A stretch of DNA of 43,891 nt. It comes from Micromonospora cabrerizensis (GTDB lineage Bacteria > Actinomycetota > Actinomycetes > Mycobacteriales > Micromonosporaceae). Numbering within the stretch: position 1 is the stretch's first letter; each line of letters starts with the position of its first letter. The notes beneath the pieces are model-generated. The model saw only the letters and a program-made list of their open reading frames with translations. It made no database searches and was not told the DNA's origin. Below, piece by piece: positions 32,476 to 40,376 of this stretch. Location: positions 1-43,891 of the forward strand of contig NZ_JAKKFI010000111.1 of the NCBI RefSeq assembly GCF_022230955.1, read 5' to 3'. Made by a program: the position numbers and the translations under genes.

Positions 32476-33930
32476 CTTCACAGACCATCATTCGCACGGA
32501 TCGGCGGGGCACTGCCGCGTCGACTCGCCGGCGCGACCGCCGTGGTGGCCCTGGTCGCCGCCGCCGCCATCGTCGGCGTGGCCGGGCCGGCCGCCGCCGC
32601 TCCGGCGGGTGAGCTTGCCGGCGCGAGTGGCCTCGCGGGCACAGAGAGATCCGGTCTCCAGCGAGTGGCCGACGCGACGCTTCCCACGTCGGCCCTCTCC
32701 CTGACCGCGCCCGCCACCGCGACCGCGCTCGACCCGCTCACCATCAGCGGGCAGCTCACCCTGGAGGACGGCGCCGCCCCAGGGATGCAGCAGGTGCAGG
32801 TCAACCGTGTCCTGCCGGACGAGACCTGGACCATGCTCACCGCCACCACCGCGGCCGACGGCACCTTCACCCTCACTGACGTGCCGCCGATCAGTGGCCC
32901 ACTCCGCTACGACGCCTACTGGTTCCCGACCGAGGACTACCAGGGCAGCAGCGCCTCGGTAAACGTGCAGGTGGCCGGGCGGGCCGCGACGCTCACCCTC
33001 GACGGCCCACGCAACGGCAGGGACGGCCGACAGCTGTCGCTGACCGGCACGCTGGGCCTCGACGGCCGGGCCCCCGCGCAGCCACAGGAGCTGGCGGTGA
33101 CCCGGACGATCTGGAACAACCGCCTCGACGGTGCCGTCCAGCAACTGCCCAACGTCACCACCGACAGCGGCGGCGCCTTCACCGTTGTCGACACGCCCAC
33201 CCAGGGCGGCCGGTACGTCTACACCGTCACCTCGTACGCCGACCAGGTGTACGCGTCGTCGTCCGCCAGCCACGAGGTCACCGTGTCCTCCCCGGACTCG
33301 CACCTCGACGGTCAGGTGGTGGACCCGGCGTACATCGGGTTGGAGTTCCAGGTCACCGGCGCGGTGACCTACGACGTCGGCGCGTGTCAGGGCCCGACCG
33401 TGGTCCACGTGAGCCGGCGGGTCAACGGCGGCGGGGCGACCCGGCTGGCGGATGTGAGCACCGACGCCTCCTGCGCCTTCAGCTTCGGCGACACCGTGAG
33501 CAGAACGGGGCAGGTGGTCTACACCGTAACCTGGGACGGCAACTCCACCCACCGCAGGACCACCGGCACCATCACCGGCACCGTGCAGAAGCAGCCGTCC
33601 GCCATCGACGCCACCTCACCCGACCGCACCCTGCTCAACGGTCAGCAGGCGATCGTCGAGGGCAGGGTCACCAGTGGCAACGCCGAGTCGATCGGCGCGA
33701 AGCTGACGCTGACCGTGCGACGGATCGGCCCGGACGGCACCTCGGTCGACCTTCCGAAGGTGACCACCGCCGCCGACGGCACGTTCTCCTACCGCGACTC
33801 CCCGCCGACCATGGACGCCAGCACCTACCCGCAGTTCCAGTACGAGTTCTCCTGGCGTGGTAACGCCACGTACCAGGCGAGCACCGGGAGCGTCTTCTTC
33901 TACATCGTGCCGCCCGACTGCGACTGCTGA
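32473..33930 (+). CDS. Secreted protein with tandem Ig-like domains
   Basis: This 485-aa exported protein has a long signal peptide (Arg-rich, hydrophobic 17-45, cleavage near AAAA-AP). It then has about four Ig/Big3-like beta domains, recognisable by the repeated strand pattern ADGTFTLTD, SGGAFTVVDT, ASCAFSFGDT and ADGTFSYRDS. It ends PPDCDC with no anchor. The domains have the look of cell-surface or matrix proteins that bind polymers. The start ATG 32473 is fixed by the G-rich ribosome site, which is buried in a 21-bp hairpin, so translation is probably controlled by the leader. Ligand is unknown. Confidence 0.85.
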   Translation: MLHRPSFARIGGALPRRLAGATAVVALVAAAAIVGVAGPAAAAPAGELAGASGLAGTERSGLQRVADATLPTSALSLTAPATATALDPLTISGQLTLEDGAAPGMQQVQVNRVLPDETWTMLTATTAADGTFTLTDVPPISGPLRYDAYWFPTEDYQGSSASVNVQVAGRAATLTLDGPRNGRDGRQLSLTGTLGLDGRAPAQPQELAVTRTIWNNRLDGAVQQLPNVTTDSGGAFTVVDTPTQGGRYVYTVTSYADQVYASSSASHEVTVSSPDSHLDGQVVDPAYIGLEFQVTGAVTYDVGACQGPTVVHVSRRVNGGGATRLADVSTDASCAFSFGDTVSRTGQVVYTVTWDGNSTHRRTTGTITGTVQKQPSAIDATSPDRTLLNGQQAIVEGRVTSGNAESIGAKLTLTVRRIGPDGTSVDLPKVTTAADGTFSYRDSPPTMDASTYPQFQYEFSWRGNATYQASTGSVFFYIVPPDCDC

Positions 33931-33943
33931 CGCGGTCGTGACC

Positions 33944-33976
33944 GCCGTCCGCCCGGGTGACGACCGGGCGGGCGGC
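33944..33976 (+). terminator. Hairpin terminator after the Ig-like gene
   Basis: 33944-33956 pairs with 33964-33976 as a 13-bp stem with one G-U, loop GTGACGA. It starts 14 bases after the stop. Confidence 0.72.
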
Positions 33977-34038
33977 GATCGGCCCTCCTGGCCGGGGGCG
34001 CCGACGTGGACGATGATCGAGGGCCGGAGGCTGAGGGG

Positions 34039-34608
34039 GTGGGCAGTGCGGACGATGTGGCACAGGCCGACAGCGGTGGGACGGGTCGCCCCGTGACGGG
34101 CCGGGCCGGCGAGGTCTTCGACACCGCGCGGGTGGTTTCGGAGATCGAGGCGCTGCTCACCGCGGATCTGCCCACCGGCGGCGCGACAGTCAGCGAGGGC
34201 GACCCGGCCACCGGGGAGTGGGCCGGCACCCGGGGCGCGGGCTTTCGGATCATCCCGCTCTGGGAGAGCGAAGCCCTCACGGGCGTGTACGGCGCCGACT
34301 GGAACCAGGCCGAGGATGCCGCCGAGGCGAACCTGGCTCTCGTGGTCGGGACGTCGGACCATCGGTGGGGCCCGCACCGCACGGTCTCCATGCGGGTGCC
34401 GCTGTTTCGGCATCAGGCCCGCGCGCCTCTGCCGGCACTGTTCCAGGCGCTGGCCGACCTGGACTGCTTCGGCGACCTGACGGTCTGGGGGCCCACCGCG
34501 ACCGGCGGCCGATGGGTCGCGGTCTCGGTCAACCAGTGCGACGGCGACGCCCCAATGATCATGACTGCGGTCGTCAGTCATGCCGCGATCATCGAACTGT
34601 CGGAGTGA
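34039..34608 (+). CDS. Hypothetical protein, upstream partner of the IMPase-like gene
   Basis: This 189-aa soluble protein belongs to no family I recognise. It has a disordered Gly/Ser N-terminus (to about residue 20), then a compact alpha/beta domain with FRIIPLWESEALTGVYGADW, ANLALVVGTSDHRWG and VAVSVNQCDGDAP. GTG 34039 is chosen since GGAGG (34026-34030) lies 8 bases upstream; GTG 34006 is an alternative start. It ends 3 bases before the IMPase-like gene, so the two are cotranscribed. Confidence 0.65.
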   Translation: MGSADDVAQADSGGTGRPVTGRAGEVFDTARVVSEIEALLTADLPTGGATVSEGDPATGEWAGTRGAGFRIIPLWESEALTGVYGADWNQAEDAAEANLALVVGTSDHRWGPHRTVSMRVPLFRHQARAPLPALFQALADLDCFGDLTVWGPTATGGRWVAVSVNQCDGDAPMIMTAVVSHAAIIELSE

Positions 34609-34611
34609 CGG

Positions 34612-35439
34612 ATGTCCACCACAGACCATGCGCTGGCCGTCGAGGCGGCGGAAGCCGGAGCCGCAGTGGTCCGTTCGCAGTACGGGTCCTCGCTGGAGCG
34701 CTTCACGAAGATCGGCACCGACTTCGCCACCACCGCCGACATCGAGGCGGAGAGGGCCATCCTCGATGTCCTGCGGGCGGTGTGCCCGGCCGACGGCCTG
34801 CTGGGCGAGGAGAGCGGACGCACGGGCGTCGGCGGAAACGGCCGCACCTGGCTGGTCGACCCGTTGTGCGGCACGCTGAACTTCAGCGCGCGGACCATGC
34901 TGGCCTCGGTCAACGTCGCTCTTCGCACCGGCACACACGTCGCCGTGGCCGCCTCGGCGGACCCGTTCAGCGAGGAGGTCTTCTGGACCGACGGCGTCGC
35001 CGCGTACGTCCGAGGCGCCGGGACGGACCAGCGACTCGTCCCGTCGGCCGAGTCGACGCTGGTCGACGTCAATCTTGATCCCCCGTTCCCCAACCGGGAC
35101 GTCTTCCTGGCCGCCCGGATGCTTGCCGACGAGGGCTTCATCGCCCAGTTCCGCCCACGTGTGGTCTCCAGCACCCTGGCCGTGGCCTGGGTGGCGGCCG
35201 GTCGCCGCGCCGCCTACGTGACCGACGGCCACGACCTGCGCCACAGCGTCCACTTCGCGGCCGGGATCGCCCTCTGCCAGGCGGCCGGTTGCGTGGTCAC
35301 CGGCATCGACGGGCAGCCGCTGCACGCCGGTGGCGAGGGCCTTGTCGCCGCCGCGGACGAGCAGACCCATGCCGCCCTGCTGACTCTCATCCGCACACAG
35401 CGCACCGGGAGCGACGGAAGGCCGAGGCCCGCAGCTTGA
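34612..35439 (+). CDS. Inositol monophosphatase-like protein with altered metal site
   Basis: This 275-aa protein has the IMPase/FBPase fold: GEES at residues 65-68 supplies the metal-binding Glu, and DPLCGTLNF (83-91) corresponds to motif DPxDGTxNF. The second Asp of that motif, a metal and catalytic ligand, is Cys86, and the downstream WDxAAG motif reads VHFAAG with His214 for Asp. Two of the usual metal ligands are therefore missing. It may be a pseudoenzyme, bind a different metal, or have shifted chemistry. It is coupled to the upstream unknown gene (3-base gap). A promoter for sodN begins in its last codons. Confidence 0.85.
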   Translation: MSTTDHALAVEAAEAGAAVVRSQYGSSLERFTKIGTDFATTADIEAERAILDVLRAVCPADGLLGEESGRTGVGGNGRTWLVDPLCGTLNFSARTMLASVNVALRTGTHVAVAASADPFSEEVFWTDGVAAYVRGAGTDQRLVPSAESTLVDVNLDPPFPNRDVFLAARMLADEGFIAQFRPRVVSSTLAVAWVAAGRRAAYVTDGHDLRHSVHFAAGIALCQAAGCVVTGIDGQPLHAGGEGLVAAADEQTHAALLTLIRTQRTGSDGRPRPAA

Positions 35440-35466
35440 CATCAACCGCGGTTCAGGTTCTAGCGT
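35436..35466 (+). promoter_or_regulatory. Candidate sodN promoter with long spacer and palindrome
   Basis: TTGACA (35436-35441) and TAGCGT (35461-35466) are separated by 19 bases. The perfect palindrome AACCGCGGTT (35444-35453) lies in the spacer. A 19-base spacer with an internal palindrome is characteristic of promoters activated by MerR-family regulators. No such regulator gene is in the window. The transcript would have an 85-90-base leader before sodN. Confidence 0.4.
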
Positions 35467-35556
35467 CGCGTAGTGGATCACGTTGACGGTCGGAAGGCGG
35501 ACGAGCTGTTTCGCCGTGACGTCCGTCGACCCAGCACCGCTGTCGGAGGGAATCTG

Positions 35557-35961
35557 ATGTACCTGCCACGCCTTCTCCGCCCGCGCACGGTCGCGAGCGC
35601 CCACTGCGACCTGCCCTGCGGCGTCTACGACCCGGCGCAGGCCCGCATCGAGGCCGAGTCGATCAAGGCGATCTCCGAGAAGTACCAGGCCAGCGACGAC
35701 CCCGAGTTCCGCACCCGATCGCTGATCATCAAGGAGCAGCGGGCCGAGCTGGTCAAGCACCACCTCTGGGTCCTGTGGACCGACTACTTCAAGGCACCGC
35801 ACTTCGAGCAGCACCCCGAGCTGCACGGCCTCTTCAACGAGGCCACCAAGCTGGCCGGTGCCGGTGGCGCGAAGGGATCCGCCGATCCGGCGGTCGCGGA
35901 CCGGCTCCTCGGGAAGATCGAGGAGATCTCGAAGATCTTCTGGGAGACCAAGCAGAGCTGA
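35557..35961 (+). CDS. sodN: Nickel superoxide dismutase precursor
   Basis: This 134-aa precursor has a 15-residue propeptide followed by HCDLPCGVYDPAQARIEAES, the nickel-hook sequence that ligates Ni through His1, Cys2 and Cys6 of the mature enzyme. The enzyme dismutates superoxide in the cytoplasm after the propeptide is cut between Ala15 and His16. Mature length (119 aa) matches the hexameric four-helix-bundle NiSOD family. GGAGGG (35545-35550) precedes ATG 35557. The maturation protease gene sodX, normally next door, is absent; a radical SAM gene follows 62 bases later. Confidence 0.97.
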   Translation: MYLPRLLRPRTVASAHCDLPCGVYDPAQARIEAESIKAISEKYQASDDPEFRTRSLIIKEQRAELVKHHLWVLWTDYFKAPHFEQHPELHGLFNEATKLAGAGGAKGSADPAVADRLLGKIEEISKIFWETKQS

Positions 35962-36023
35962 GCCGACCGGGACCGGGTGGCACCGGCCACCCGGTCCGGC
36001 GTACCGCGTTTCGGGAGGACCGC

Positions 36024-37334
36024 ATGACGTCGCGCACCGACCTCGTCGAAGAGCTGATGAGCCGTTTTCCGCAGGTGCCCCGAGAGGCGGTCATCAAGGA
36101 GGACCTGCTGCGCGGCGGGGTCGCCTTCGACGACGCGGCACTGACCGACAACGAGAACGGCACCGTCAAGCCGAAGTCGTACTTCATCTTCTCCTTCGAC
36201 CACCGGACGCTGCCGAAGTTGGGGACGGCCGCGCTGCGTCGGCCACCCGAGGAGATCGTGCTCACCGGCGGTCCGTACGAGCTACGTCGCACCGTCGTGT
36301 CCGTCCGCACCAACCCCAGCTCGCCGTACCGGGTCGGAACCGACGGCGACGGCCGACTGCGCCTTTTCCTGGACGGACGACCGGTCGCTGATGTCGGGCT
36401 GCCTCCCATGCCGGCCTACTACCGCCACACCCTCGCCAACGGGAAGTCGGTGATGGAGGTCGCCCCGACCATCCAGTGGGGCTATCTGATCTACCTGACC
36501 GCGTTCCGGGTCTGCCAGTACTTCGGCGCGAAGGAGGAGTGCCAGTACTGCGACATCAACCACAACTGGCGGCAGCACAAGCAGGCGGGCCGGCCCTACA
36601 CCGGTGTGAAGCCCGTGGACGAGGTGCTGGAGGCCCTGGAGATCATCGACCGGTACGACACCGACCGCGCCTCGCAGGCGTACACGCTGACCGGCGGCAG
36701 CATCACCTCGCAGGTCGACGGGCTGGCCGAGGCGGACTTCTACGGCCGGTACGCGCAGGCGATCGAGGAGCGGTTTCCCGGGCGGTGGATCGGCAAGGTC
36801 GTCGCGCAGGCGCTGCCCCGGGCCGACGTGCAGCGCTTCCACGACTACGGGATCCGCATCTACCACCCCAACTACGAGGTGTGGGACAAGCGGCTGTTCG
36901 AGTTGTACTGCCCGGGCAAGGAGCGCTACGTCGGTCGGGAGGAGTGGCACCGCCGCATCCTCGACTCCGCCGAGGTCTTCGGGCCGGGCAACGTGATCCC
37001 GAACTTCGTGGCGGGCATCGAGATGGCGGCCCCGCACGGCTTCGCGAGCGTGGGCGAGGCGATCGACTCCACCGCCACGGGGCTCGAATACTTCATGTCG
37101 AGGGGGATCACGCCGAGGTTCACCACCTGGTGCCCGGAGCCGACCACGCCGCTCGGCCGGGCCAACCCCGAGGGCGCGCCGTTGGAATACCACGTCCGCC
37201 TGCTGGAGGTCTACCGGGCGACGATGGACGCCAACGGCCTGTCCAGCCCGCCCGGGTACGGGCCGGCGGGGCCGGGGCGAGCGGTGTTCTCGGTCAGCTC
37301 CTTCATGGACACCCTGACTGCCACGCCCTCGTGA
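36024..37334 (+). CDS. Radical SAM protein with CX8CX2C motif
   Basis: This 436-aa protein has Cys164, Cys173 and Cys176 (CQYFGAKEECQYCDIN), which give CX8CX2C, not the canonical CX3CX2C. The following TLTGGSIT resembles the SAM-binding GGE-like strand of radical SAM barrels. The N-terminal 150 residues form an extra domain. Further Cys (ELYCPGKER, TTWCPEP) could bind another cluster. GGGAGG (36013-36018) precedes ATG 36024. It lies 62 bases after sodN and may be in the same transcript. The reaction is unknown; a role in metal or SOD metabolism is context inference only. Confidence 0.8.
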   Translation: MTSRTDLVEELMSRFPQVPREAVIKEDLLRGGVAFDDAALTDNENGTVKPKSYFIFSFDHRTLPKLGTAALRRPPEEIVLTGGPYELRRTVVSVRTNPSSPYRVGTDGDGRLRLFLDGRPVADVGLPPMPAYYRHTLANGKSVMEVAPTIQWGYLIYLTAFRVCQYFGAKEECQYCDINHNWRQHKQAGRPYTGVKPVDEVLEALEIIDRYDTDRASQAYTLTGGSITSQVDGLAEADFYGRYAQAIEERFPGRWIGKVVAQALPRADVQRFHDYGIRIYHPNYEVWDKRLFELYCPGKERYVGREEWHRRILDSAEVFGPGNVIPNFVAGIEMAAPHGFASVGEAIDSTATGLEYFMSRGITPRFTTWCPEPTTPLGRANPEGAPLEYHVRLLEVYRATMDANGLSSPPGYGPAGPGRAVFSVSSFMDTLTATPS

Positions 37335-37345
37335 AGGGCGCGCGT

Positions 37346-37378
37346 GGGCGGGGGCGACGGTGTCCGTCGCCCCCGCCC
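37346..37378. terminator. Bidirectional hairpin terminator (radical SAM / pectate lyase)
   Basis: GGGCGGGGGCGACGG (37346-37360) and its perfect complement (37364-37378) form a 15-bp stem with loop TGT between two convergent genes whose stops are at 37334 and 37390. It can serve both. Confidence 0.82.
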
Positions 37379-37389
37379 GCCGCTTACCG

Positions 37390-38952
37390 CTAGCTGGCGT
37401 ACGTCTCGAACTCGCCCACCCGGGGCGTACCGCTGGAGCTGTTGATCTTGAACGTGATCTTGCTCAACGACGTCGCGGCGAAGCTGATGGAGCCCGCCCC
37501 GCTGCCGGAGGCCAGGACGGCGCCGGTGTCGTGGTTGACGAGCTGCCAGGACCCGATGGAGCCCTGGGTCCCCGACGGCTCACGGATGATCACTCGGGAC
37601 ACCCCGGTGGCCGAGCCCCACTTGATCGAGATGGAGCCGGTCGAGCCGACCGGTGACCAGTAGGTGCTGATGCTGCCGTCACGCACGTTGCCGTAGCTCG
37701 TTCCGCTGGCCTTGCTGGAGCCGTCGGCACTGGCACCCAGGCTGAGATTGGTCCCGCTCGGCGGCGGCGTGGTCGGTGGCGGCGTGGTGGGTGGAGGCGT
37801 GGTCGGCGGCGGGGTGGTGGGCGGAGGCGTGGTCGGCGGAGGGGTCTGCGGCGAACAACTGCCGTTCGACACCCGCAGGCCCGTGTTGGCGCCCACCGTC
37901 TGCCGAACGATGTCCGGCACGCAGCTCGCACCGTCGAGGCTGTACGGGTACGGAATGCTGACGGTGGTGGTGGACGTCAGGTTGGGGCCGGCCGGATAGC
38001 TGTCGCCACCGGTGGCAGACCAGGTCACGTTGTCGAGGATGTTGCCGCTGACCTGCCAGAAGCCGCGCTCGCTGGTGTAGAAGGTGCCGAGGACGTCCTT
38101 CGAGTCGCGGAAGTAGTTGTTCTCCACCTTGGCCTTGGCGCCGGCCCGCGAGTTGATGCCGGACTCGTGCAGGCTCACGTAGTGGTTGTTGTAGATGTGG
38201 GCCGTGCCACCGCGCAGCAGCGGCGTACGGGAGTCGATGTTCTCGTACAGGTTGTGGTGGTACGTGATGAAGCCGTTCGAGCGGTCGCTCTCGCTGGAGC
38301 CGACGAGGCCGCCGCGACCGGAGTTGCGCAGGATGCTGTAGGAGAGGGTCACGTACTGGGTGTTGTCCTTCATGTCGAAGAGGCCGTCGTACCCCTCGGA
38401 CTCCCCACCCGACGCCTCCAGGGTGACGTGGTCGACCCAGACGTTGCGGACCGTGCTCTCCATGCCGATGGCGTCCCCACCGTTGGAGGTGGGCGAGCCG
38501 GACTTCTTGACGTTCCGGATGGTCACGTTCTGGATGATGATGTTGCTGGAGTCACGGATGTGGATGCCGAGCTGGTCGAAGACCGCTCCGCCGACGCCGA
38601 GGATGGTGACGTTGCTGATCTGCTTCAGCTCGATCACGCCCGCCGCGGTGTTGCAGCTCGAACCCGACACCTTGGTGGTGTTGCCGTGGTTGATGGTCCC
38701 GGTGACCTCGATGGTGATCGGGGTGCTGCTACTGGCCCGACCGCACAGCGCCGCGTGGATCGCCGTGCCGGTCGTGGCCCGCACCGTCTGCCCGCCCGCG
38801 CCACCGGTGGTCCCGCCGTTCTGGGTGGCGTAGCCGGTGGCGCTGCCGACCGCCGCCGACGCCTGAGGGGTTGGCATGGCGACCACGACCGCGATCCCCA
38901 CGGCCGCCGTGGCCAGCGCTGCCGATAGTCGCACCGCAACTGCTCGTCTCAT
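37390..38952 (-). CDS. Secreted pectate lyase, family PL1, with C-terminal discoidin-like domain
   Basis: This 520-aa enzyme has a signal peptide (cleavage near ASAA, residue 34) and a PL1 parallel beta-helix (about 36-365). That region contains NVTIRNVKKS, the diagnostic WVDH (172-175), and RAGAKAKVENNYF with the catalytic-type Arg region. A Thr/Pro linker of five PPPTT units (about 370-394) leads to a C-terminal F5/8 type C (discoidin-like) carbohydrate-binding domain (about 400-520). It cleaves polygalacturonate by beta-elimination in the presence of calcium. The ATG follows a GAGG ribosome site. Palindromes upstream (39188-39222) suggest sugar-responsive control. Confidence 0.95.
   Translation of the reverse strand: MRRAVAVRLSAALATAAVGIAVVVAMPTPQASAAVGSATGYATQNGGTTGGAGGQTVRATTGTAIHAALCGRASSSTPITIEVTGTINHGNTTKVSGSSCNTAAGVIELKQISNVTILGVGGAVFDQLGIHIRDSSNIIIQNVTIRNVKKSGSPTSNGGDAIGMESTVRNVWVDHVTLEASGGESEGYDGLFDMKDNTQYVTLSYSILRNSGRGGLVGSSESDRSNGFITYHHNLYENIDSRTPLLRGGTAHIYNNHYVSLHESGINSRAGAKAKVENNYFRDSKDVLGTFYTSERGFWQVSGNILDNVTWSATGGDSYPAGPNLTSTTTVSIPYPYSLDGASCVPDIVRQTVGANTGLRVSNGSCSPQTPPPTTPPPTTPPPTTPPPTTPPPTTPPPSGTNLSLGASADGSSKASGTSYGNVRDGSISTYWSPVGSTGSISIKWGSATGVSRVIIREPSGTQGSIGSWQLVNHDTGAVLASGSGAGSISFAATSLSKITFKINSSSGTPRVGEFETYAS
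37771..37845 (-). repeat. Tandem 15-bp repeat encoding the PPPTT linker
   Basis: Five consecutive 15-base units code for PPPTT on the minus strand, forming the interdomain linker of the pectate lyase. On the + strand the first unit reads GGTCGGTGGCGGCGT, and the units differ only at synonymous positions. Copy number is likely to vary. Confidence 0.85.
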
Positions 38953-39187
38953 CTCGCCTCACTTCGCATTCGTCTGGTCTTCGCCGACACAAAGCGGCAG
39001 CCGTCGCGACCGGCCGGCACCTCGCAGCGCCTCAAGAATTGGCGGCGATCAATCGCCGGAGTGCTGTCGACATCCCCTCGCCCCTGGTGAACGCGGTGCG
39101 CGTCGTGCAATCGACGCCCTCCGCTGGCATCGCCCGAAATGCGATCACCGGGGCTCATGAATGAAACATCGATGTAACGCAATCGTA

Positions 39188-39222
39188 GGAAAGCGGTTTC
39201 CCTCAAGGCAAGGGTTAGCGCT
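39188..39222 (-). promoter_or_regulatory. LacI-like operator palindromes before the pectate lyase
   Basis: In the 288-base gap 38953-39240, GGAAAGCGGTTTCC (39188-39201) is a palindrome broken at only one symmetric pair. AGCGCT (39217-39222) is the centre of a second, weaker one. GAAA-N4-TTTC and AGCGCT cores are typical of LacI-family sugar repressors. They lie about 240-270 bases before the pectate lyase start. I see no other clear element in this gap. Confidence 0.4.
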
Positions 39223-39240
39223 TGCAGGTTTGTTGCAGAG

Positions 39241-40317
39241 TCAGCGGCCGTCGCCCGGGGCGGGTTCGCCACCGGAGGGCGCGCGGGCGGCCAGCACGGA
39301 CTCCTGGGCCTCCTGCCGACCCTCCTGCCGGGCACGGGCGAGCAGCCCGGCCAACCGACGCCGACGGCGGCGGGCAACCGCCCGCAGGCCGACGAGCAGG
39401 ACGGCGAGGAGGCACAGCAACGCGAGCTGCGCCCACGGCACGACCCAGGTGGTGACGGTGGCGGAGGCCGGTCGCAGGTCGGCACCTGCCGGACCGTCGC
39501 CGAGCAGCGCCGGAGTGGTGGTGACGGTGGTACGGAGGCGACCCAGTGCCCAGACACCGTCGGCGCGGGTCTCCATTGTCCGGCTGCCTCCCGGCAGCAA
39601 CTCCCCCACGTCGCCGGTGGCATCGTGGCCGGTCAGGCCGACGAGGTCGGACACCGCCACGCGGCTCGTTCCGCCGACCCAGACATTGCCGCCGTTCTCG
39701 ATCGTGTAGCGGACCCGGACGGTGCCTCCGGCGAACGGATTCCACGACGGTGTGTACGCGGTGGTGAGACCCCGCACGGGCAGCGCGGCCTGCGCGACCC
39801 CGTTGACCCGCACCATCACCCGGAAACCGACTCTGCTCTCGACGTTGACCGTTCCACCGGTGCTGGTGACGGTCGCGGCGATGCCGGCCGGGTGGTCACC
39901 CGGGGCGGCACCGGTGGGCACCGTGATCGTGAACGGCACCACCCTCGTCTCGTCGGGGCCGACGGTCACCCTCTCCTGGACGTCGATCCAGGTGCCGCCG
40001 TCGACCGAGGGACGGTCCGACGACAGCATGTTGAAGCGGCCCTTGTCGGTGAGGTAGCCGTCGGCGGCCTTCAGGGAGAAGGCGACTGCCGTACGGCTGA
40101 GGTTGCGCACCGCCAGGTGCTCAGTCACGGTCTGCCCGGCATCGAGGCTGGCGTTGATCCACCGGCGTTGGTCCGGCCCGCTCGCAGTGGCCGGCTGGAC
40201 CGTCCAGGTCAGGGCCTTCGGGTCCGGGTCCGCCGTCGCCACGGCCGGTGCGACCGGCACCGTGAGGGTCGCGACGGCGAGGACGGTGAGCGCCCGGCGC
40301 AGCGGGGTGACGGTCAT
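39241..40317 (-). CDS. DUF916/WxL-interacting-protein-like membrane protein
   Basis: This 358-aa protein has a signal peptide (cleavage near ATA-D, about residue 29) and a DUF916-like beta domain (about 33-140; LTWTVQPATASGPDQRRWIN, then RRVVPFTITVP-like text, GDHPAGIAATV). A second beta domain follows (about 150-290), then one membrane segment (about 297-317) and a very Arg-rich cytoplasmic tail. This is the layout of the WxL-interacting proteins of Firmicutes, which hold WxL surface proteins at the wall. The neighbour upstream looks WxL-like, supporting the pairing. ATG 40317 follows GAAGGG. Confidence 0.82.
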   Translation of the reverse strand: MTVTPLRRALTVLAVATLTVPVAPAVATADPDPKALTWTVQPATASGPDQRRWINASLDAGQTVTEHLAVRNLSRTAVAFSLKAADGYLTDKGRFNMLSSDRPSVDGGTWIDVQERVTVGPDETRVVPFTITVPTGAAPGDHPAGIAATVTSTGGTVNVESRVGFRVMVRVNGVAQAALPVRGLTTAYTPSWNPFAGGTVRVRYTIENGGNVWVGGTSRVAVSDLVGLTGHDATGDVGELLPGGSRTMETRADGVWALGRLRTTVTTTPALLGDGPAGADLRPASATVTTWVVPWAQLALLCLLAVLLVGLRAVARRRRRRLAGLLARARQEGRQEAQESVLAARAPSGGEPAPGDGR

Positions 40318-40342
40318 GGCGACGGCCCTTCGGCACGGGGTT

Positions 40343-40370
40343 GGCGGGGGCCTGGCTCCAGGCCCCCGCC
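40343..40370 (-). terminator. Intra-operon hairpin between WxL-like and DUF916 genes
   Basis: GGCGGGGGCCTGG (40343-40355) pairs perfectly with CCAGGCCCCCGCC (40358-40370). It lies between the stop of the WxL-like gene and the start of the DUF916 gene, which are on the same strand. It may reduce read-through or protect the upstream mRNA, giving more WxL-like protein than DUF916 protein. Confidence 0.6.
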
Positions 40371-40376
40371 ACACCA

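Noticed and set aside
32426..32704. Upstream frame starting at ATG 32426 with a good GGAGGGG site, overlapping the Ig-like gene
   Set aside because: It is kept only as a possible translational opener of the hairpin. The encoded sequence has no protein-like character and runs in a shadow frame of the signal peptide.
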